Shown here piece by piece: positions 43,301-58,300 of a DNA stretch of 64,000 nt. The stretch comes from Aplysia californica (Eukaryota; Mollusca; Gastropoda; Aplysiida; Aplysiidae), in contig NW_004798213.1 of the NCBI RefSeq assembly GCF_000002075.1, positions 90,703 to 154,702 on the forward strand, written 5' to 3'. The translations under genes were made by a program, and so were the position numbers. Every line of letters starts with the position of its first letter. Position 1 is the stretch's first letter. The notes under the pieces are model-generated. The model did no database searches, had not been told where the DNA came from, and worked only from the letters and a program-made list of their open reading frames with translations.

Positions 43301-46300
43301 GAGCTACTTTACCCTTCTGCACATTAAACGTATGCCTCAGCACACAGTGGCGTAAATCTTGCAAAATTCACAGGGAGCTCAGGAGCTTGTGTAGTCTTCG
43401 GCTTGGAGGCAACGCTTAATACTATGCAGTCACACAGCCACCAGTACAAAATACCCCATCTGGTCACCCACCCAGGAGAGTGACTGCAACGGACTTCCCA
43501 CACCAGGCACACAACTGCGCCAGGTGACCGGACCGGATAATTTTCAGTCGCATTATTGCGGCAAGTAACGGCAAAGTGTAAAAGGGTGCACCCTTTTGTA
43601 GCCTGGGGATGTCCATTCCTACTGTCAGCACTGGTTTTCAGCTAAGCTCTTTAGCCAGGACAGCATCTCAAGTCTCAGTGTTAGTAGACTTACAATCATT
43701 CTCCTCGTTCCCAATATTCCCCATCTTACAATTTAGAAAAATTTGCAAATCTAAGTCAAAAAGAGAAGCATTCTGCCTTTTTAAATTCATTATAGCATAT
43801 TTATATTTTGTGAGAGTATGGCGTTCGTCTGCAAGACTAGACCTGTGTTTATCAATCGTGTGCAAGCCTAGCAGGAAAGTAATACTTTTACGGCGCTCCA
43901 AACTGCATAAGGTCATATGAGCGACAGAAGATTAGAGGTGTTACAAGAGAGTAAGAAACATAAAAAAGAAGGAGGGGAGATAAGGACGATAGATATGTTT
44001 GATAGAAAAGAAGAAGCAAACACACCAGAGCACCCGCCAACCACCCACATGCACATTTCTTATTCCCGAATACGAATCCAAATGGTGCATATGGCAGAAG
44101 AACTAGATTCAGATGACTAGTGTGAGGTACATGACGTACATGTAATGCCTTATAGGCAAATTTTGCTGACTTCCAAGACGTCCACGGTACGGAACAAAGC
44201 TAAAAATTACACACTGTCCTGACATACTAGGTATATCATTTGGCAGAAAGGGGTTAAGAATAGTCTCCTCGTTCCCAATATTCCCCATCTCACAATTTAG
44301 AAAAATTTGCAAATCTAAGTCAAAAAGAGAAGCTTTCTGCCTTTTCAAATTCTTTATAGCATATTTATTTTTTGTGAGAGTATGGCGTTCGTCTCAAAAG
44401 AAGACAAGCATAAAAATCCCAAAAAGGACAACATACGTATTGTGAGATGATGCAATCCAGTAGGATGACAGGGAAAAGTCCATATTCTGATAGACTTTCT
44501 GCTCCTTGGGGTTCACAATGCTGTTTGTTGGGCTGAATAAGTAGTCTTCCAACTGAAACCAGGACAAAGGAAAATAATCAGAATATTTTCCCTTACATCC
44601 TTTTCTGGCGACTGGCTTGCTGGGCTGACAATATCTCAATCTAGGCACATCCATAGGCCCTACTGCCGTAAGCCGACAAAACGCCTTTTTAAAAATTTAC
44701 AACAGTTTTGAGAAAAAGAGGTTTTTTGTTAATGTAACCCTAACCTTTGAAAAAAAGAGTGCTTCCGAAATTTGAATTCTAATTTATTTTAAAAACTAGT
44801 TACAGTTTCATTCTGATTTTTTTTCCCACAAGCAGGATAACTAATCAGGCTTTCGATTTTGCATATAAAACTTTTGGGCGCCAATATATTAAAAAAGGCA
44901 TTTTGTGAGCTTACGGCAGCATAGTGTTCTTCCCTGGACTAGCACACCGATATACCAATAGTCCTCACGTCACAGCAGTGCAAGCTTTCTTCTCTCACTT
45001 TTTCTTTTTGACAATTTTAGAACAACCCCTACCTGACCCTAAGAAGAGAAATCAACTTTCCGCTTACAGTTGTATTGACCAAGAAACCTTAAGAACAGCC
45101 AGAATCCTGCTGTCAATAGCCTCAGGCTTAACCCCATATAAGGCTGTACCATTTCAGATAAAATATCATCACTACTGCAAGCAATCCACTTACGACCTAA
45201 TTTCGGGAGTTTTTTATTTTCACACCCTCCCACAGCTCTATCAAAAATGTGCCTTTCAGCATCGCCAAAATGCAATTTAATTCCATGGTCAAGGCTTATA
45301 ATTTCTTGCTACGAAATTCCAGATACGAAAAACACATAAAAAACTTTTTTTTTGTCTCCCACTTAAAAAGTACTTCAACCGACTTAAGTGGATTGCTTGT
45401 GACACTGTCCATATGCTTGTTAATTAGTTCAATATAGCTCTTAAAATAAACATGAGTACAATTTCTACATTTAAAAGAGGTTTCCCTTTTCAAGTTCACA
45501 ACAGCTATAAACCTGCTCACTTATGATACAGTTGTATGCTGTAAATGTTAAGCACAACACAATTTTTATAATTTAGTAGCCTACTCAGGTCGCAAGTTGT
45601 GTAGCAGACACATCCCAGCAGACAGAGAGGGATACAAAATAAAACATCTTCTCCACATGGGAATTGGTCTAAAGTCCTATGCGTGCAGGGCAGAGAGTCT
45701 GACCATCACGCCGCAGATGTCAGAATGTGTCGTTTTGGCCAACAGGAGTAAAAAGACTGCCCAAGGTCAAGGGAAATAATTCTGCCATGACTTACTAGGT
45801 GGAGGACAATATTATAAAGTGTTATTTCCCTTCGTCCAAAACTTGATCAGAAGGCCTTCAGGCATCCTGTAGGAGGCGACAATCACTCAATCACACTTGT
45901 GTGTGGGAGAAAGGGAGATTATTACTGCGCAGCCGATGGGCGGGTGCCAATTGTGTATAGAGTGTGCCTCTAGCACCAATTTACATTAGTTTAGTCACTC
46001 AGGCAGTTGGAGGAATGGCAGTTGAAAAGGGAGCCAACAGAGAGTTTGTATAGGTATTTCTTACTGAGCATTGGCAAAACCCTGGCTAGAAGCTGCACTG
46101 ACAGTATAACGATAGCGGCCTTTTCAATCCCTTATGTCACACCTTGTTCAGTGTTGGGGTAACTACAGTCGGAACATGTCCATCGCTCTCGTCAAAATAA
46201 TGAAATCGAAGAAAACAGCAGTTTTCTGCCTGTTTACAAATTTTTATACAATTTTTATTTTTTGGCTCAACACCTTTTATGTCCATTTACAAATACATTC

Positions 46301-49300
46301 CTTAGAGGATTTCACAGAAAACGTTGATTAAAGACAGAAAAATATAAATTTACAGTTTCACTGGACTCTCCAGCTTTGGAATTTACCAAACTTTGGCGGC
46401 CGTTTTCTCGCTAATTTTACCTCTTAAATCAGGTGACCCCCACCTCCTTCAATCCAAAATATCTCCACTTCTATTGAAGATGGGCGGGTAATTTTTTCAT
46501 TGAAAGCAAGGCAACTGAACAAGCTTTAAGATGATACCAATAACTCTACATGCCCCAAAATTGACGAGAGTCTGATTCCATCACGCCGCCTCACATTTGT
46601 TAGTGTCCCGACTTATCTGTGTAAGTGAGATGAACACCAACAAAATAATGGCTGTTTAGTGGTGTGAAAAAAGAAGGATGACAGACAGAATTTACACCAG
46701 ACAAACAGTGGAGAAGTAAAAACTTTTCAGCAAACACTGATACTGGATTTAATCCCCCCCACCACCACCACACACACAGGTAGATTTACAAAGGTGGTAA
46801 CAAAGCTAATAAGAATATGAAATCAATGTTGAGAAGACAAAAGAAGAAAATAGGAGTAGAGATTTTTCAAAATCCACACAATACCTTGATAATAATTTTT
46901 CTCCACAGTTGGTTGGGAGAAGGCAGTTTGGTCTCACTCACATCAATAGGTTCAGTCAACAAATCATCTGAAAAAGCCAGTCAATAAAATAAAGAATCAC
47001 TGTTTGTTATTATGAATTTCTACTTGAAAATACTGATAATAAATCCAAGCCATATTCAGCTGGAAAAATTCAAATGTCCAATTTCGTTAAGTACAGTCCG
47101 GCACGCATAACTCAGACAGGTTGGAGATTTGCAAATGTGTCACGACACGGTGGAGTTAGACGCTTGTCAGTTTTTGGGCATAAAGAGTTATGGTATCATC
47201 TTAAAGGTAGTTCATTTGCCTTGCTTTCAATTAAAAAAGTATCCATTTTTCTGGAATAGAAGTCGAGATATTTGTGATTGAAGGAGGTGGGGTCACCTGA
47301 TTTCAGAAATAAAATGAAATTAGCGAGAACATGGCCGCCAAAGTTTGGTGACTTCCAGAGTTCAAGAGTCCTTGGAAACTGCAAATGTACATGTTTTGAG
47401 CCTCTAATCAGCGTTTTTCCATAAAATCCACACATAAATGTGTTTTTGAATGGACATACTAAGTGTTAAGTCAGAAAAACACAAATTTGAAAAAAATTGC
47501 CAAACTGGTCCAAAAATGCTTCTTTCTCTGATTTCGTTATTTTGACGAGTGCCTGATTTCACCACGATGCCTCACAAATGTGTTTGACACATCCATAATT
47601 TGAGTTAACCAATAACGAAAATTTTAAAAGATAGTCCAGGAATGGCAAACTGAACGAGCTATCCATGGATTTGAGTTTTTCGTGTTAGCATTACCAGTGC
47701 CTGACAATTTAAAAAGTTTCATGAGTGAAATTTCAACACAAAACGAGATCTTATGTGCCAAAAACCCCAATAAAAATATATGTGTATAGCGACTCTTTAA
47801 CTGTGTCTTTCTAGCTCCCGTCCTTCTTTCTCCAACTCCCCCCCCCCCGTTTCCTTTTTGGTTTTATTCCTGAAGAGGAGCTCGAGCACACCGTAATGAG
47901 CACACTACAGAAGGTACAGAAAGGGATACTGTATGCGGACTGGAAGGCTACGATCAGGGAGAGCAGCCTGGAAAGAGTGGCCTGGATCTTCAGCCCGGGC
48001 CATGCGGGGGTAACCGGCAACGAGAGAGCAGACAAGCTGGCTGGAGAAGCAAAAGTGGGAGGGAATTTGACACTGAACCCTCCAACCNNNNNNNNNNNNN
48101 NNNNNNNNNNNNNNNNNNNNNNNNNNNNNNNNNNNNNNNNNNNNNNNNNNNNNNNNNNNNNNNNNNNNNNNNNNNNNNNNNNNNNNNCAGGGTTTGACTA
48201 TGCTGTACACCTTGTATAGACAGCGAAAGATCTAGTTAGTATGTTTGTGTTTTAGGAGCCTATAAACGGCTGCTTGCACTGTATGCTTCCCAGGAAGTTG
48301 AGTACATAAAAAAGTTTCATAATGCTCTCAGGTCTGCTGGGGTAATAGTATAGATTGTGAAGTACATAGAACTTGCAGTTGAGCGGGGATTTGTGCTATG
48401 CAAATGTTATCTATTATTATTATTACCTTACAACAAAGTCAACAAAGTGAAAGTTTGTCTTGTCTTACAATGGGTCTTCTCACCACTTTGGAATTTTTTT
48501 TCCTTGTGTTTTCCCTCTTGATACTAATTAAAAACTCTGCTGATAAATGAGATGAATGACATAATCAGCTGTACTTTTAAAACACAATACAGAAAACTGA
48601 GTGGTAACGTTCAACAAATCATCTTATACCATAGCTTCTGTGAAGACGAAATCTGACTGTGAGCCATTAAGGTCAGCTGGGATGAACTGCTGTATAAAGT
48701 CTGCCCGGTCAAAGAGCTCACACTCCTGAGAATAGTACAAGACATTCAACGATGAAAGGAAAATCATTCAGAGTACATGCAACTTAAGAAATATGCATAT
48801 TACAAACGGAAAAACATTAATTTTAAGGCAACTGTGAAGGGATCTAAACTGCTGGTCAAGCGGAAGGAAATTTATTTGTGTCACGACGCAGTGGAATCAA
48901 GCACTCATCAATTTTCAGGCATGGAAAGTTGTTGGTATAATCTAAAAGCTTAATCATTTGCCTTGTTTTCAATTTTAAAAAATACGCATCTACTTTGAAT
49001 AACATTCAAGATACTTGCCATTGAAGGAGGTTGGGGTTACTTGGTTTTAGAGGTGAAATAAGAGAGAAAAATGGCCGCCACAGTTTGGTGAAAAAAATAC
49101 CTTGTACTTTTAATCAATGTTTTTCAGTTAACTTCACAAGGAAATGTGTTTTTGTATGGATATAAAGGGATTGAGCCAAAAATCCAAAATTTGAAAAATA
49201 TTGCCAAACTGGTGCAAAAATGCCTTTCTCTGATTTCGTTATTTTGACGAGTGCCTGATTTGACCATGATACCTCACATATACTGACCATTCAAGAATAT

Positions 49301-52300
49301 TTGTTTATCATTTACTTTGATCAGTTTTGTACAAATATACTGTACTGAGAAAAAGTCTACCTCTTCAACTGCATTGGTGGTACCCCAACTCCTGAATATC
49401 AATTTGAAATTCAGGAACAAGGTACAAGTTACGAGGTATAAAGTACAGGGTGAAAGGAACACAGTGTAAGGCACCCAGGTATGTGGGGGCAAGATACTGG
49501 TGTTATAAGATATAGAGCTGCAATTTATGGTGAGTCTACACGCAAATAATTAAGAAAAGTGATATTGAAAAGAAGGGGGAGGGGGGCAGACCATACAAAA
49601 ACACAAATAGAAGACGGAAACAGAACAATGCTAAATACTTGTGCTCTACCAGTAAAGATCACGGCCGGGAAAATCATCTTGTTATAAACAAAGGCAAGCA
49701 GTCATAATCATCCAGAGCTGGAGAAATCAACACAGCACATTTGAATTTACAGATAGCGGAGAAGAATGAATAAAATGACTTTCAAAAAGTTTCAACTCGT
49801 AATCTTGGGAAAGGAGCACAATTCTTTATGAACAAGAAACAAAAAACCCCAATAAAAATATATGTGTATAACATTTTCATCAATGGACAAGCTGCACTAA
49901 AGAGAAGATTTTCATTGTAATTGCACTGTATAAGGGGCTACTAAAAGTGTCACAGACCCACATGAGAACAAACATCTCAACTGTAAAAAAAATACAACCA
50001 AAAGCAAACGGACACCGTGATAAATCAGAATGAACAAAGTGAAACGAATTGGTCCCATTTAAAGTAATTATGGTAGATTAAAGAAGGACATTTTTTAAGG
50101 GAAAGTTCCTGAAAAATTTTGCAAGGGACAACCAAAAAGATGATGAAGTCAGGATATATTTCACATTGGCTGAATGCATGGTGCTGGGAAGAACACCTTT
50201 CAAAGAGTCTGTCAGGAAGGGAAAGGACCAAATGCATGTGTTGTCTAGAAAAAGTAATTGTTCTAAATCCTGCAAAAAATTTCTTAGCAAAAAATGTTTG
50301 CGAAAGGTGTTTTATTCACAGACGGAATAGAAGTTTTTTTCTCACACCACTGTCACAAATCCAAGAGATTGGATAGCTATTATTACGTAGGTGGTATAAA
50401 TTGAGACAAAATTTATCTTGAACATCTTGAATATGATGATACATCATGAGGCAGTTAAATTTGAGGAAGCAAGGGACCGCGATGAGATTCATGTAAAGGT
50501 GCAGCCCGTCTTTTCATGATAATGCCCTCACCGATAAATTATACATTAGCACACTATCACAATTACTGATTAACATAACGAAACATTATTTAGAGGAAAC
50601 TAAACACAAACGAGAAGAAGACTTGAAGAGAAGAGATGACTGTACCCTTACGTATACTTACAGACAAGTTCAACTTTTGATCATCCTTCAGAAAATCTTC
50701 AAACTTTGTCAAAGGAAGCAATCTGAAACAGAAATGTAGAAAAAAACTTTTTAAAAAAACTATTAACAAAAGCAAAACAATAAGTAACACATAACTCATC
50801 ACTTCAAACGTGTTTGACCGTCTCCTGTTTATTGTGTCCAAATCATCTGAGCTTACTTTATTATTTGAACTCTAGGCTGACAAAATCTTTAGTCCGAAGG
50901 GCAGTAAAGTGTTGGCAGGACATGCTGCACTGGCCATATCTACCTGAAACCTCCATAAAACATTGATGGGGCCTGAATCTACGAACGCCACCAACACAGT
51001 TCATTCAAGCAAGCATCACAAAAGGAACTGAAAAGAAGCCTTTCTAGGCATTAGTTTATATGGTATGAATTAAAAGCCAACAGACAGGCAAAAGTGAAGA
51101 TGTAAAAAAGATGATACTAGTAGGAGGGAAAATTGATTAATTCAGGTAAATCATATGAGTACATAAATCATATCATATTAAAAAAAACAAAAAACAACAA
51201 TAAATGAGTCACTCAGATTAACAGGACAGCTCTCTAACCGTTTTTTTTAAAATAGTAGGTTTTAAGGTGCTCGCAACTGCATAAGGTCATATCAGCGCCA
51301 AGGGGTGGGTGTCAACAGAGAAGTCTTTACAGTGAATCAGATTTATTCTGCTCACCTCTCCAGCTTCAACAGCACAAGGTCTGCTTCGACTATCAAGGCA
51401 CCCCAAAATAGCAGGTCACAAGAGAGTGACAAACATACAAAAGAAGTAGAGGAAAATAACAATAGTAAGGATCAAGAAAGAAAAAGCAGCAGTTCCCTGT
51501 TGTAAATCAGGCACAGTTATGAGCGTGACATGAGTCAGCCAATTTACAATTCTACTATGCTTGAACGAGAAATGTCCATCCTTTGGGAATGGCCTAAAGA
51601 CACTTCAGTCAGTGGCACTCCCCAGGGGGTTCTTTGACCGTCCTTCAAGTTTCTGAGAAAAATTTTTTTTCCAGAAAACTATATATACGTGACTTCCATA
51701 CACAAAGAAAAAAAATCACTAGAGATATGAAAATTAGATTCTATTTTTAAAAAGGCACAACTTAACACAACTTTTGCGAAAAGTGAGACTTGAAAAACTT
51801 TACAAACCTCTTTCCATCAGGAGATGGAACTCCATGCTTTTTCAGAATTTGATCTGTCTGTGAAATATACAGTAATCAAATAATTAAAACAAAATGCCCC
51901 AAAAGTTACAACAAAGTAGCCCTTTCCCTTCAGAAAACCACAAATACAGGCACATATGCACGCACACACTACTGACACACACAAACATGCGTATTACAAA
52001 TCTTTTTATGTACACACCCCTCTCCACTAACACTAGCACCGCACACATGCACAAACACAATGTCATTTACAATATTTAAAAACATTCATCCCTCTTTGTC
52101 ATACAAGTGAACACATTTCCACCCTCACTGTTTAGAAATATGAATCACTTCTTCTTTGGGTTCAATCATAAACCGCTCAAAATATAAATTTGAACAGTCT
52201 CCGAATGGAATAGGAGTTTGTTTTGTAAAGCAAGAAGCACATTGATACAATAACTGTCCGGAACTTCCCCCAATGTGTCCCTTGTGTGACTATGCATATG

Positions 52301-55300
52301 AGACAGTGGATCATCACCTGTTCCTCTGCACAGCCCTAAAAGACATCAGAGCTACCCTTCTCCCTCCAAGACCTAACATTGACAACACACTCTATGGAAC
52401 ATTACAGCAACTGCAGCAAACCTGCACTTATCACTAAATGGCATAGGACAGAAGGGCAAGAGCCCAGCTGCTGCTGGATCGATAACAAAAACAACAACAC
52501 AATAACTGGTTTCATTTGGGGAAAAAGCAAGATAATATGTGTTACGACGCGGTGGAATCAGGCGCTCGTCAATTTGGGGGCTTACAGAGTTATTGGTATC
52601 TTCTTAAAGCCTGTCCATTTGCCATGCTTTTGATGAAAAAAATACCCATTTATCCTGGATACAAGTCAAGATATTGGCGACTGAAGGAGATGGGGTCGCC
52701 TTGTTTCAGAGGAAAGATTAGCGAGAAAATGGCCGCCAAAGTTGAGTTATTTCCTTAGTTTAGGAGTCTGTGGTTACTGAAAAATTTACATATTTTGTGC
52801 CTTTAATCAACGTTTTTCAGTAAAATCCACACAGAAATGTTTTTTAAAGAGCATGAAAGGTGTTGAGCCAAAAAACAAAAATCTATAAAAATTCCCAAAC
52901 CTACTGAAAAATGCCAGTTTCTTGACTTTCATTATTTTGACGAGCGCCTGATTCCACCATGCTGCCTCACATATATAGGCAGAAATGACAGGGGCTAAAA
53001 AAGAAGAAGGCCTGCCAGTGGCACCCTCCAACTTCTACTTAATTTTTCTATGCGTACTTTTAGTTCGTACACCCTATTTAGGAAGAATTAGCCATGAAAG
53101 AAGCTGCATGAAGACAACCTTGAGACCATCTTAAGCTAAATTGACCGTCTGCATAGACGAAAAGAGCCGTACACTTTTTTTTCTTTCACCCTATTTTGGT
53201 CTCTTTCGGAATTAATACATAGAAACTGTGTCATAATCCCACAATGTAACAATATTCTGCTTTGCTACAACGTATGTTCAACTCAAAACCCTGTAAAAGC
53301 ATTAAACATTTTTTGTTTAGCAATTTGAAAACACCTACCAAATTTGTGAAGAGCACATCTGTGACGAGTGTAGCAAAATGGCTCACCATCATTTTGTCTG
53401 GCAAATTCAGCTTCTGTAATAAAAATGATTACAACGCGGGTCAATATGCCAGAAAACAAGCCACAATAACGCAAGCACAATGCATCGAAATTTGCACCAG
53501 AAAAAAGCAAAAACAACAACAATATTGAAGGAAAAAAGCGATAGTGTATGGCAGGCGGGCACGATAATGCCCACACTTCAACCAAAGATAGTAAATAACA
53601 AGATGGGCCACTCAGCCAAAAAAGTGTCCGCAGGAAGTATGCTCTTTGCTTCAGATGGCGCTGCAGTCTGTTTTGAAGCTCTCTTTCGTTCTTCCAGAAG
53701 AAGAATAGGAATAGCACCTCCTTGCGTGCGCAGATCGACTGCTGTTCATCAGCAGTTCGGGTTCATTCAGTACAGAGTTTTAGTTTTTAAAAATTTTAAT
53801 GACCTCTCGCCTTTCATTCTAAAGTCAAATTAAACGAACAAAACAATCACCCTTTCCTCCGGAAGAGGTTTTTTGTCAGCGTAACCATTTAAAAAAAGCG
53901 TTCTTCCGAAATTCATTCAAAAACTTGCTAGTTTCACTTTGATTTTTTAAACTCAAGTAGGATAACTCTGTTCGCTAAAGGTGCGCTTTTGCGAAGAGGG
54001 CGCCTCTGAATTTTGAGGACACTTTTTTAATTGGCTCAAAGACACTTTTTTAATTGTCTCAAAGAGAGAAGTGGCCCCTGTTGTTATGTAGACTCTTTGC
54101 TTCAACATGGTGCAGATAAAGATAATAGCAACACTAGAAAAGACAAAGAAAAGAAAGAAAAAAAACCCATCTCAGATGAAACAAGAGTACCCACCTACAA
54201 CCTTTTGTTTTAGGAGAGTTTTACAGCACTTGCAACACAATTGGGTAATATAAGTGCTGAAGATTAGAGATGTTACCAGAGAATAACAAACACAAAAAAG
54301 GAGGAGGAAAGATAAGGGTGATAGATGTTCGATAGGAAAGAAGGAGTAAACCACAACAGAGCACCCGCTAACCATCCACAGAAATGACAACAAGAAGAAA
54401 GAGAAGACAAATTACAAAAAGATCATCACCACAACAAAGACAACACTGTTAACACTATCCTTTTTAGTTTCGTAGAGGTTTTACGGCGCTCGCAACTGCA
54501 AAAGGTCATATGGGCGCCAGAAGATCAGAGGTGTTACAAGAGAGTAACAAACATAAAAAAGAAGAAAGGGAGATAAGGACGATATATGTTTGATAGGAAA
54601 GAAGAATCAAACCACACAAGAGCACCCGCCAACCACCCATGCTAACACTATCTAATTTTAATACAGTTGCAAAGATGAGTACAACAACAAAGATGGATAA
54701 TGGAACACAGTGACAAACAAACCGACAGCCATGTCGTTTTCAATAAGTTTTTCAAACAAAGAAAATACATAATTATAATTCCCCTGAACTGCACAGAACT
54801 CGAAGAAGTCATATTTTACAAATTTCTTTAATGATTATATATTCAACACTCCATCCCCTCTCTCTTGAGAAAATTAAACAAACTTGACATTTCAATTTAT
54901 TCCAATCACTTGCAAATGTCATGAACACTAAGTGTACATTTTCTACAAATTCCATTGAAGGTGGTGGTACTAAGAACAATGAAGCAGCTGCTATGCCATG
55001 ATATTCATGACGCAAGTGAAAGCTGGACTTTCTGAAAATTCTGAACACTGTGCTGCCTCCCAAAACATTTTCTCTCCTCTGATAGAATGCACTTCAACGT
55101 AAATGCTTCAAGAAAAGCACTAAAAAATTCTATACTCACTCTTTCTCTCTTCCTCCTTCCCCTTTCTAGCTCCAATCCTCTCTCCCTCTCCATCTTTTCC
55201 TTCCCCCCCCCCCTCTCTCACACACTCTCTCTCTCTCTGTAAGAGGGCTGAGATTGAAAAATAAAAGAAAACTGGGATGTGTTCAGAATTTTGCTGAAGT

Positions 55301-58300
55301 CCTGTAAGCCTTCCACTGAAGGAGACACAAAATTCTTTTTTTCTTTTAAAAAAAATCTAATGAGCAGGCACGCATGCACGAATGCAGATTCAAGGACTGT
55401 TCATGTCAAGACAAAGTCAGTTTCAGTTTTAGTAGAGGTTTTACGGCACTCGCAACTGCATAGGTCATATGAGCGCCAGAAGATTAGAGGTGTTACAAGA
55501 GAGTAACAAACATAAAAAAGAAGAAGGGGAGATGAGGACGATAGATGTTTGATAGGAAAGAAGAAGCAAACCACACCAGAGCACCTTCCTTGTCTTGGTA
55601 AAGATCTGAGACAAGAAGCATGTGAGCAGTTGGTTGTCACGTTGTAGCTAAGGCTAACGACAAATCAAGATGAAAGCAGCCACATTTCCACGGGCACTAC
55701 GATAACATCAAAACTCAAATGAGCGTGCAAAAGTGGACTAAAAGAGAAATGAACCAGCACATTCCCTACAACATAGAACACAACATGGGGGACAACAGCA
55801 AAAATTGTAACTGCTCTAAGAACATTTTCCCGAGAGAACACTGTGCTGCCTCCCAAAACATTTTCTCTCCTTTAATAGAATGCACTTTAACATAAATGCT
55901 TCAAGAAAAGCACACAAAAATTCTACACTCACTACTTCTCTCTTCCTCTTTCCACTTTCTAGCTCCAATCCTCTCTCCCTCTCAATCCCCCCCCCCCCCC
56001 CCCCCATTTATACCTTTGACCTCGCAAAAAAACAGCATTGTTTGATTGAGAGAAGAGACGCCCATCAACACTTTAACAGTCACTTAGTGCAGAGAACATG
56101 TAAGACAGTGAGACAAAAACAACAGAGAGTTAGAAAGATGTAGGACCTATCAGTGGCACTCTCCAACCACCCACAGATACTTCTCTTTTTAAAAAAAAAG
56201 TTTTAGTAGAAGTTTTACGGCGCTCGCAACTGCATAAGGTCATATGAGCGCCAGAAGATTAGAGGTGTTACAAGAGAGTAACAAACATAAAAAAGAAGGA
56301 GGGGAGATAAGGACGATAGATGTTTGATAGGAAAGAAGAAGCAAACCACACAAGAGCACCCACCAACCACCCACAGATACTTCTCAGTCCCAACAAAGTT
56401 CAAAACAACACATACAGAGTCACAGTGTATAATGGTTGGTTGAACACTTGTTTGCTGTAAGTCAACACATTATTGGCCACAATTTGGACAGGAAACACAT
56501 CAGGACAATAATGACACTGCTAAAGCGGCAGAAGATTTGCTCCACATTAGAGTTTCCTACAACTGTTTATGTAAGAGTGTTACGGCACTTGCAACACTAT
56601 AAAGTCATATGAGAGATGACTATTAGAGGCGTTACTAGGTTGTAACAATCAAATAAAAGACGGAGGAGAGAAGAGGACAATAGATGTTTGATAGGAAAGA
56701 AGGAGCAAACCACACCAAGCACCTCCAAACACCCACTGAGCACCCTTCAAAGGTGTTCAACACCACAAGAAATGTAGAGGAAGAGATGCAAAATGAGTTG
56801 GAGAGAAAAAAGCCCTAATTTGCTTCTAATTGGAAGCATTGTAAGACGACAAACTAAAAGTCAAATGTGAGCCTCTCATGCACAGCTTCATGTCAGTGAC
56901 CCTATAAAAATTGTTTTTCCATCTCCACTATAAGCTTTAACACAACAGGCAAGGAAGCAAAAAAACCAAAGGAAGAAGATGGTAGGAGTGTAGCTGAAAG
57001 AGGACCTGAGGGTCTCAGTTCAGGCTTTGTAGTAAGGGAGATATTATTTTGTCATATAGGACAGAAAGAAAGAAAATAATACTTTTTGTATATTAGTTTT
57101 ATTAAAGCATGAACATATTATATTTAGTTTAGACTGAGTAAACAGAAAAACATCAACACTGTAAAGAAAGACAGACCCTCCCCCCCCCCCTCCTCAGGTA
57201 TATTCAGATATAAATAAGCAAACAGTCCATCAAAAATGCATGCACACATGCATGCAAACACAACTCTGTAGTGCACTTACTTAGTTTTTCAACTAGAGTG
57301 TACTTGTGCCTTGTTCAATGACAAATCAAAGTGACCACCTATATAAATAGTGACTGACACGTTTCATTGTTTATCAATGGTGCTGACCAGAAACCAGACA
57401 AGTTGATGTGAGTTAATTTTCTCAGGAGGAGTTGAAAAACTGCATGAATGAAGTAAAAAAGAATGTTCAGTCACCAGGTTTTGTATACATATCTGAGGGA
57501 TATGAAGTGTTTATTTAGGCTTCTTATTTCTACATCTTAAAGAAGATCCAATATAGCGAGCGTCATAAAATCTCTACTAAAAAAATAAAAAGGAATAAAA
57601 AACATCAAACTTGGCTGACTTGTAATAATAGATAATAGATAGCATTTGTATGGCGCATATCCCCGCTCAACAGCAGGCTCTATGCGCTTTACACTATATT
57701 ATTACCCCAGCAGACCATAGAACACTCCGAAACATTCTCAGCTTCCCGGGAAGCATACAGTGCGAGCAGCCGATTAAGCGCTCAAACACTAACAAACTGA
57801 CAAGATCTTTCGCTGTCTATAGCCGGGTACCCATTCCCACCTGGGTGAAGTGAGGAAAATTTGTGTAAAGTGCCTTTCCCAAGGACACAACGTCGGGCCC
57901 TTGACGGGATTCGAACCCACGACCTTACGGTTACGAGTCCGAGAGCCTAACCACTAGGCCACCGACGCCATCGTTATTTTTTCTTTCAGGAACTGAATCC
58001 ATTGACCCCTCCACCACTGAAAGCCCCTTTGTGCCAGGAACTAAGTCAAGACAATGGCAAAACTAAGCAAGTAAAATGGGCAACCAAACAAAAGGAGTGC
58101 CTGCAAATTCACACTACGCCGCCTACATCCAGTGAACAGAGAAGGAAGAATCAACAAATTTCAGGTGGCATGCCACACACAACAGCTCCACTACGCACAC
58201 CAGTAAAAAAGGGAAGAGGGAACCAGCAACAGTCTTCCAAGGATACTCACCAACTGACAAGCCATTCAACGGAGTGCATGCTTAAAAATTGGGTAAAGCA

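Larger units (their letters stand above)
36738..48087. repeat. 1.9-kb direct duplication (36738-38641 and 46184-48087)
   Basis: Constant offset of 9446 bp over 1904 bp, nearly identical. It includes a family D pair, one PLCG exon and a LINE fragment. The second copy ends exactly at the N gap. Confidence 0.95.
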
